Assembly: GCA_021827365.1 (NCBI GenBank)
Contig: JAKAWK010000002.1
Span: 1 to 48,321 of the forward strand
Source: Nitrospirota bacterium
GTDB lineage: Bacteria > Nitrospirota > Leptospirillia > Leptospirillales > Leptospirillaceae
Reading direction: 5' to 3'
DNA: 48,321 nt
A model generated the notes under the pieces. That model was not told where the DNA came from, searched no databases, and was given only the letters and a program-made list of their open reading frames with translations. Positions 43,224-48,321 of the stretch are shown in pieces (position 1 is the stretch's first letter; every line of letters starts with the position of its first letter). The position numbers and the translations under genes are program-made.

Positions 43224-44441
43224 CTAAGTTCTTCCTTTATACCCGGCATTGATCCGGACATAGTCGAGCGAGAGATCGGTCGTCCAGTATTCGGCCTCCA
43301 TGGAGCCTTGGCCCAGCATGACACGAAGGGTAATTTCCTTCCCTTTCATGACTTCGAGAGCCTTTTCCTCCTGGAGGGGTCCCAGGCCTACCCCCTTGTG
43401 CACCAGGGCGACAGGCCCCATAAAAATATCGATCCGTTCCTCGAAGACCCTGACTCCGGAATTGCCGATCGCGACCATGATTCTTCCCCAGTTCACATCC
43501 TCACCGAAGAAGGCTGTCTTGACGAGAAGGGACCGGGATATTGACTGGGCCACCCTCCGCGCATCACCCCGGGATCTGGCCCCCGAAACCTGGATCCTGA
43601 TGATCTTTGTGACACCCTCCCCATCCCTGACAAGCTGGTCCCGGAGGGATTCGCACACGGAGAGAAGAAGGGAGAAAAACTCCTGAAACTCGGGGGAATT
43701 TCTGGTGACTCGCGTATTTTCGGCCAGACCGCTCGCCATGATCAGGGCCGTATCATTGGTGCTCGTATCCCCGTCGACCGTCAGGGCATTGAAGGTCTTT
43801 TCCGAAGCCTGGAGCAGGGCGCTTTTAAGGGCCTCCTTTTCCACAGAAGCGTCGGTCGTCAGAAATACGAGAAGAGTCGCCATCTGGGGATGGATCATTC
43901 CCACTCCCTTGGCAATTCCCCCGATCCTGACGGTCCGTCCCCCTACAATTCCTTCGGTCTGGGCCGATTTTGACCTGGTGTCGGTTGTCATGATCGCCTG
44001 GGCGCAGGCTTCATGACCGAAAGGACTGGATTGTTTAACCAGGACGGGGAGAGAAGCCAGGATCGCTTCCATGTTGAGCGGACGACCGATCACTCCTGTC
44101 GACGCCATAAGGATCTTCCTGGGATCGCATCCCAGATGGACCGAGAGCTTTTCCGAAATCAGGAAGGCATCCTTCTCGCCCTGCTCCCCGTTACAGGCAT
44201 TGGCATTCCCGCTGTTCACGATGACCGCCCGGATCCCTGCCCCCCGGACCCGGCGCTGGGAGATTCGGACGGCCGGAGCCTTGATCTGGTTTGTTGTGAA
44301 GACCCCGGCGGCCAGGCATTCCGTTTCACAAAGGATCAGGGCGAGATCCGGCTTTCCGTTCTTTTTCACGCCGGAATAGAGGCCTCCGGCAGAAAATCCC
44401 TTCGGATAGGTGATTCCCCCCGCCATTTTTTTTCTGGACAT
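43224..44441 (-). CDS. argJ: Glutamate N-acetyltransferase / amino-acid acetyltransferase ArgJ
   Basis: ArgJ moves the acetyl group from N-acetylornithine to glutamate, recycling it in arginine synthesis; many forms also use acetyl-CoA. The 405-residue precursor cleaves itself before a threonine within [11 protein letters not shown], its active-site nucleophile, and has [18 protein letters not shown] and the N-terminal [11 protein letters not shown]. It ends NAGYKGRT near the family's usual C-terminus. It follows argC by 32 bases, a common pair. Which of the mono- or bifunctional forms it is cannot be decided; no argA-like gene is in the window. Confidence 0.95.
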   Translation of the reverse strand: MSRKKMAGGITYPKGFSAGGLYSGVKKNGKPDLALILCETECLAAGVFTTNQIKAPAVRISQRRVRGAGIRAVIVNSGNANACNGEQGEKDAFLISEKLSVHLGCDPRKILMASTGVIGRPLNMEAILASLPVLVKQSSPFGHEACAQAIMTTDTRSKSAQTEGIVGGRTVRIGGIAKGVGMIHPQMATLLVFLTTDASVEKEALKSALLQASEKTFNALTVDGDTSTNDTALIMASGLAENTRVTRNSPEFQEFFSLLLSVCESLRDQLVRDGEGVTKIIRIQVSGARSRGDARRVAQSISRSLLVKTAFFGEDVNWGRIMVAIGNSGVRVFEERIDIFMGPVALVHKGVGLGPLQEEKALEVMKGKEITLRVMLGQGSMEAEYWTTDLSLDYVRINAGYKGRT

Positions 44442-44473
44442 GACGTCTTTCCCATGATGGTTTGTGTTTTAGA

Positions 44474-45520
44474 CTAGGGGAAAATGGCTTCCTGCCTCAA
44501 TCCGTCCATTTCATTAAACCCAAAGATGCGGTTCATCGACTGGATGGCCTGACCGGCCGCCCCCCGAACGAGATTGTCGATGGCCGTCAGGACGACGAGA
44601 CGATCTTCCCGGACCTTGGCGTGGATGTGCACATTGTTGGTGCCCCGGACACCCATCGTATTGGGAGGAGAGGCCACCCTTCTCACAAAAGGACTGTCCC
44701 GGTAACTTTCATCAATCATCCGGTCCGCGTCCTCCTGGGAACAGCGACCCTCCATCACCATGTAGATCGTCGACAGAATTCCCCGGTTGAACGGCAAAAG
44801 GTGGGGAACAAAGGTGACCCGTCCCCCTCCCATTCCCTCCATGGCCTGCTCCATCTCGGGAACATGCCTGTGGTCGAGGAGCTTGTAGGCCAGAACACCT
44901 TCTGAAATTTCGGGAAAATGCGTCTCCAGGGTGAGACCTCTTCCGGCGCCCGTGATCCCAGACTTTCCGTCGACAAAGATCATGTCCCTTTTGATCCGTC
45001 CACGATGGAGAAAGGGGAGGATTCCCAGGAGGGCTCCCGTGGGAAAGCAGCCCGGGCAGGAGACGAGCCGATCTCTGGCAAGGGAGTTTCCTGACCATTC
45101 AGGAAGAGCATAGACTGCCCGGGAGAGACCTTCCGGAAACCCGTGGTCGATTCCGTAAACCTTCCGGTAGAGAGCCGGATCCCGAAGACGATAGTCCGGC
45201 CCCAGATCGATGACAACGGTTCCCTGTTCAAGGTATCGGGGAACCAGGCCAAAGCTTTGCCCGGCAGGGAGGGCGAAAAATACGACATCCACATCGGTCC
45301 AGAGGGGAGATTCCGAAGCCTTTTCCAGAATGGCGGACGACGTGAGGTGGGGAAATAGATCCCTGAGAGAAACTCCCGCCCTGGACTCTCCTGCCAAACG
45401 GACGACCTCCGTTTCAGGATGCGAGACCAGGAGACGGACAAGCTCTGCTCCGGCATATCCGGAGGCGCCGACAATTCCGACGCGAATCTTTTTCCCTTGC
45501 TGGTCTTTTTCTTTCGTCAT
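44474..45520 (-). CDS. argC: N-acetyl-gamma-glutamyl-phosphate reductase
   Basis: ArgC reduces N-acetylglutamyl phosphate with NADPH in arginine synthesis. The 348-residue protein has the Rossmann start VGIVGASGYAGAELVRLL, the catalytic cysteine in VSCPGCFPTGALLGILPF, and GITGAGRGLT and FVPHLLPFNRGIL. GGAGAG precedes ATG 45520. It starts only 20 bases after the rpsI terminator, so it depends either on read-through or on a promoter inside the terminator region that I do not see clearly. Confidence 0.97.
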   Translation of the reverse strand: MTKEKDQQGKKIRVGIVGASGYAGAELVRLLVSHPETEVVRLAGESRAGVSLRDLFPHLTSSAILEKASESPLWTDVDVVFFALPAGQSFGLVPRYLEQGTVVIDLGPDYRLRDPALYRKVYGIDHGFPEGLSRAVYALPEWSGNSLARDRLVSCPGCFPTGALLGILPFLHRGRIKRDMIFVDGKSGITGAGRGLTLETHFPEISEGVLAYKLLDHRHVPEMEQAMEGMGGGRVTFVPHLLPFNRGILSTIYMVMEGRCSQEDADRMIDESYRDSPFVRRVASPPNTMGVRGTNNVHIHAKVREDRLVVLTAIDNLVRGAAGQAIQSMNRIFGFNEMDGLRQEAIFP

Positions 45521-45540
45521 TTCTCTCCAGTTTCAGCACG

Positions 45541-45568
45541 AAAAAAGGGGAGACCGAGGTCTCCCCTT
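45541..45568 (-). terminator. Intrinsic terminator after rplM-rpsI
   Basis: On the minus strand a 10-bp perfect stem (AAGGGGAGAC with GTCTCCCCTT) closed by a four-base loop is followed by a run of T. It begins about 24 bases after the rpsI stop and is the clearest terminator in the window. Confidence 0.9.
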
Positions 45569-45591
45569 CATATCGGGACACACTCCAGAGA

Positions 45592-46002
45592 TTAGCGCTT
45601 GGAAAACTGGAAACGCTTTCTGGCACCCTTTTGTCCGAATTTCTTTCTTTCCTTGACCCTAGCGTCGCGGGTGAGGAAGCCTTCCTTTTTCAGGGATTCC
45701 CGAAACTCCGGGTTTATTTCGAGCAGGGCCCGGGAAATTCCATGCCGGATGGCTTCGGCCTGTCCGGTCAAACCGCCTCCGGTGACCTTGGCAAAGACAT
45801 CGAGTTTCCCGGCCATATTCGTAAGCTCGATGGGAGCCTTCACCTGAGTGGTCCACAAGGTCCTCGGGAAGTATTCTTCGAGGGGTCTATCATTGACCTG
45901 AATCAGACCCGTACCGCTCTGGACGCGCACGCGGGCGATGGCGGTCTTACGCTTTCCGGTCGCAGAACCCCGTCCATCCTCATTCGGTTCTCTCTCCATC
46001 AA
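45592..46002 (-). CDS. rpsI: 30S ribosomal protein S9
   Basis: S9 reaches the P site with its C-terminal tail. The 136-residue protein has [18 protein letters not shown], the [20 protein letters not shown] motif and the very basic C-terminus ending RKRFQFSKR, where the last Arg contacts P-site tRNA. It overlaps rplM by four bases and ends before the terminator at 45541-45568. Confidence 0.98.
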   Translation of the reverse strand: MMEREPNEDGRGSATGKRKTAIARVRVQSGTGLIQVNDRPLEEYFPRTLWTTQVKAPIELTNMAGKLDVFAKVTGGGLTGQAEAIRHGISRALLEINPEFRESLKKEGFLTRDARVKERKKFGQKGARKRFQFSKR

Positions 46003-46445
46003 CGACCTCCTAATGCGTAGACTTCGGGATTCTGGGCCTGGTGGGGATGCGATTCCTCGGCATAGACCTTGAGGCGGCTCATGAACTGGTTGGAAAGCTT
46101 GTTTTTTGGAAGCATTCCCTTCACGGCGTGAATGACAAGATGCTCAGGGTTCCGGGAGCGGACTTCCTTGGCGGTGGCGGACTTGAATCCTCCGGGATAC
46201 CCGCTGTGCCGGTAATACATTTTCTGGCTCCACTTTTTTCCTGTGAAGGCGACCTTGGCCGCATTGATCACGATGACAAAATCCCCTGCATCCTGATGCG
46301 GGGTAAAGAAAACCTTGTTCTTGCCCCTCAGAAGAAGCGCGACGGCCGTGGAGAGCCTTCCGACGGTCTGACCGTCGGCATCCACGACATACCACTTTTT
46401 CTGGGAGAGTTCTTCAGCGGTTGCAATTCGTGTCACTTTTTCCAT
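45999..46445 (-). CDS. rplM: 50S ribosomal protein L13
   Basis: L13 is an early assembly protein of the large subunit. The 148-residue protein has [49 protein letters not shown] and [16 protein letters not shown], all diagnostic. AAGGAG lies before ATG 46445. It forms the usual rplM-rpsI pair and follows the radical SAM gene by 33 bases. Confidence 0.98.
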   Translation of the reverse strand: MEKVTRIATAEELSQKKWYVVDADGQTVGRLSTAVALLLRGKNKVFFTPHQDAGDFVIVINAAKVAFTGKKWSQKMYYRHSGYPGGFKSATAKEVRSRNPEHLVIHAVKGMLPKNKLSNQFMSRLKVYAEESHPHQAQNPEVYALGGR

Positions 46446-46478
46446 TGCCTGAAAATCTCCTTCAGATTCGGGTCGGCT

Positions 46479-48321
46479 TCAGGAGGTCATCTGGACCATC
46501 ACCGGCTTGATCTCCTCCGCCGTCGACGGGGAAGTCCTGATTCCGGCGATCGTCTCCTTGTAGGCTCGATGAACCCTGTCCAGATCCTGTGTAAAAAATG
46601 CTCCCAATTGGGCCAGCGAGGAGTAAAGGGAGCCGTCCTGCTTGTCAAGGAACAGGGAGACGGCGGTCGGAGCCGACTGCTTGTGCTGGGCCAGCCACTG
46701 CTTCAGACTCTCGATTTTCTGGAAAAACTCTTCTTCTCCCTGACGCGCCCGCTCCATCACCGGCATCACGATGCAGTCCACCTTTCCGCGAATCCTGGAA
46801 AGGGCCGTCGGATCATCCCCATCGGCCACAGATTCGGAAAAGGGAACCACTGAACTGCCAAGTCTTGCAAAAAAGGCGACAAGACCTGAACCCAGCTCCG
46901 AGTCAAGAATGAACCTCGGAACGCCCACACGGTTCGTGCGTGGATTTCTGGAGGAGGATTCAATTCCCTCCTCCGCTTTTTCAAAGACCGTCGACCGGAG
47001 TTCCTCAAGGAATCCCTGATTTTCCCGGCGCCAGTTCTTCAAAAGATGTTTTGCCCCAAACTGGATCAATGTCGAATAGTAGTCCCGCCTCATGGCGCTT
47101 CGGGAGATATTTTTCCAGGAATAGAAATCTTCCATCGCTCCGATCGCAGCCTCGTTCAATTCGTAGGCGGTCATGTTCTTAGGACGGTAGACGGCATGAT
47201 GTCCGTCGTAAAGGCTCCAGTCCTTGTAAAGAAGCTCCCGGTTTCCCGTGGCATAAAAATGGTCGAAATCGGGAGAGCCCGGCAGCGGAGTGAGGATCAT
47301 CAGCTGAATGGACTGAAGCTGCCACTCCTGGGCAAGGCGAGCCGTTTCGTAGATCGTATCCTTGTCGTCGGTATCGGCCCCGACCACGAACATCCCGTGT
47401 ATCCTGATACCGGCCTTGTTGAAGGCGTCGACCGACCGGACAATTTTTTCATAGGTCTGCCGCTTGTTGAAGAGATCGAGAGTCTGGGGATTGATCGACT
47501 CGAACCCGATAAAGACATTGAAGCAGTTGCTGGCCTTCATGAGCTCGAGCAGTTCAGGATCGAAGGCGGTTTCCGTCCTGATCTGGGCTCCCCATTCCGG
47601 GGTGAGCCCCTCTTCGATCATCCTTTTAAGCAGATCCTTGGTCCTTTTCCTGTTGGCCGTAAAAAGGTCGTCGGCGAAAAAGACATATTTCGGATTGTTG
47701 ACTCGGATTTCCTCAATAACCCTCTCGATGGAATGCATCCTGAATCCATGGCCGTACATCCCCGGAACGGAACAAAACGTGCAGGTAAAGGGACATCCGC
47801 GGGAGGTGGCAATGGAAATCAGCCCCCTCTTCTGGGTGTTCCACCCCTCCACCAAGCCGTAATCGGGGATGGGATTCGAATCAAGGTCCTCCTTGAGTGG
47901 CCGGTCCGGATTATGAAGCTTCCGGGTGCCCCTCCAGTAGGAGAGACCAAGGATCTTCTCCATCTCGCCACGTCCTTCCATGGCATCGATCAGCTCAAAG
48001 AGTGTCTCCTCGCCCTCTCCCCGAACGACATAATCCGCGTAATCGAGAGCCTCATCCGGAAGAAATGTGACATGCGTGCCTCCGATAACGACGGGAATTC
48101 CCGCCTTGCGGACAGTCTCTGCCAGACGGTAAGACTGGGGAGCGGTGGAAGTGAGCGTTGAAATTCCTACAATGTCTGCAGAAAGCACTTCCTTCATGTC
48201 AACGGGAGCCACATCCTCGATGTAGACCCTGACATCCCACCCTCGGTCTCTCAGCATGGTTCCAAGCAGAATGACGCCTAGTCTGGGAATGGTAAACGAA
48301 CTGTAGACATGGAGATGAGTC
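46479..48321 (-). CDS. B12-binding radical SAM protein (5' end outside the window)
   Basis: The frame stays open to the right edge; residues encoded at 48258-48320 (reading TIPRLGVILLGT before the first in-window Met) continue the cobalamin-binding domain, so the true start lies outside. Counting from Met at 48257, the cobalamin domain runs to about 110 (VVIGGTHVTFLPDEAL, VVRGEGEET) and the radical SAM cluster motif is C155-x3-C159-x2-C162 (RGCPFTCTFC). The barrel ends near 400. About 190 more residues follow, first helical, then an alpha/beta region with LGSSVVPFSESVADG and VDCIVMPVMERA, which I do not recognise. BchE- or hopanoid-methylase-like enzymes share the first two domains. Substrate unknown; the neighbours are ribosomal and give no hint. 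Confidence 0.85.
   Translation of the reverse strand, partial: THLHVYSSFTIPRLGVILLGTMLRDRGWDVRVYIEDVAPVDMKEVLSADIVGISTLTSTAPQSYRLAETVRKAGIPVVIGGTHVTFLPDEALDYADYVVRGEGEETLFELIDAMEGRGEMEKILGLSYWRGTRKLHNPDRPLKEDLDSNPIPDYGLVEGWNTQKRGLISIATSRGCPFTCTFCSVPGMYGHGFRMHSIERVIEEIRVNNPKYVFFADDLFTANRKRTKDLLKRMIEEGLTPEWGAQIRTETAFDPELLELMKASNCFNVFIGFESINPQTLDLFNKRQTYEKIVRSVDAFNKAGIRIHGMFVVGADTDDKDTIYETARLAQEWQLQSIQLMILTPLPGSPDFDHFYATGNRELLYKDWSLYDGHHAVYRPKNMTAYELNEAAIGAMEDFYSWKNISRSAMRRDYYSTLIQFGAKHLLKNWRRENQGFLEELRSTVFEKAEEGIESSSRNPRTNRVGVPRFILDSELGSGLVAFFARLGSSVVPFSESVADGDDPTALSRIRGKVDCIVMPVMERARQGEEEFFQKIESLKQWLAQHKQSAPTAVSLFLDKQDGSLYSSLAQLGAFFTQDLDRVHRAYKETIAGIRTSPSTAEEIKPVMVQMTS

Noticed and set aside
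42921-43544. Plus-strand frame starting MAEPEVKKK at 43134 with GGAGG upstream
   Set aside because: It runs over the rpsB promoter and then antisense into argJ for over 300 bases; past 43224 its sequence is the complement of a conserved gene.

Overview
The window is a gene-dense, high-GC (about 58-60 % by eye) piece of a bacterial chromosome, mostly read from the minus strand in long, translationally coupled operons. The envelope is Gram-negative: there is an Mla-type lipid-transport ABC system, system II cytochrome c maturation, a lipoprotein and a Tat-exported hydrogenase. The gene set (UbiC/UbiA/UbiE-type quinone genes beside a B12 radical-SAM protein, system II cytochrome c assembly, an uptake hydrogenase and the blocks rplM-rpsI-argC-argJ and rpsB-tsf-pyrH-frr) suggests an aerobic or microaerobic chemolithotroph. 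Nitrospirota, perhaps Leptospirillum-related, is my best guess from the style of the proteins, not a demonstrated placement. I saw no tRNA, rRNA, CRISPR array, insertion sequence or prophage; this looks like core chromosome.

Region 1 (1-3130, minus): the start of a K+-channel-like protein cut by the window edge, a YajR-like MFS transporter, two very small one-helix membrane proteins with their own promoter, and an exported YbhB-like protein. Region 2 (3186-6902, minus): ubiE, a B12-binding radical SAM protein, ubiC and ubiA overlap one another behind one good sigma70 promoter and look like a quinone-head-group pathway. A Ppx/GppA phosphatase is divergent from it (7079-8614, plus).

Region 3 (22096 down to 8733, minus): a 14-gene operon hupS-L-C-D-F-H-K-hypA-B-F-C-D-E plus a NiCoT nickel permease. 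It holds the enzyme, its cytochrome b, the protease, the accessory proteins, the full Hyp set and a nickel importer. The small subunit has all six cysteines of the proximal [4Fe-3S] cluster of O2-tolerant (group 1d) hydrogenases. Electrons from H2 would pass HupS to HupC and into the quinone pool, which the region 2 genes may help build.

Region 4 (22431-28691, mostly plus): two tandem thymidylate-kinase-like genes, a minus-strand fibronectin-III lipoprotein, then rpiB-glyA-nrdR-priA. Region 5 (35595 down to 28576, minus): resB-ccsA-resA-tlpA-ccdA for cytochrome c assembly, continuing into a geranylgeranyl-reductase-type flavoprotein and an M50 site-2 protease whose 3' end overlaps priA.

Region 6 (48321 down to 35763, minus): a B12 radical-SAM gene cut by the right edge, rplM-rpsI ending in a strong intrinsic terminator, argC-argJ, then rpsB-tsf-pyrH-frr-alr-mlaE-mlaF-mlaD. 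MlaD carries a long helical segment and a beta-rich C-terminus that may form a bridge between the two membranes.
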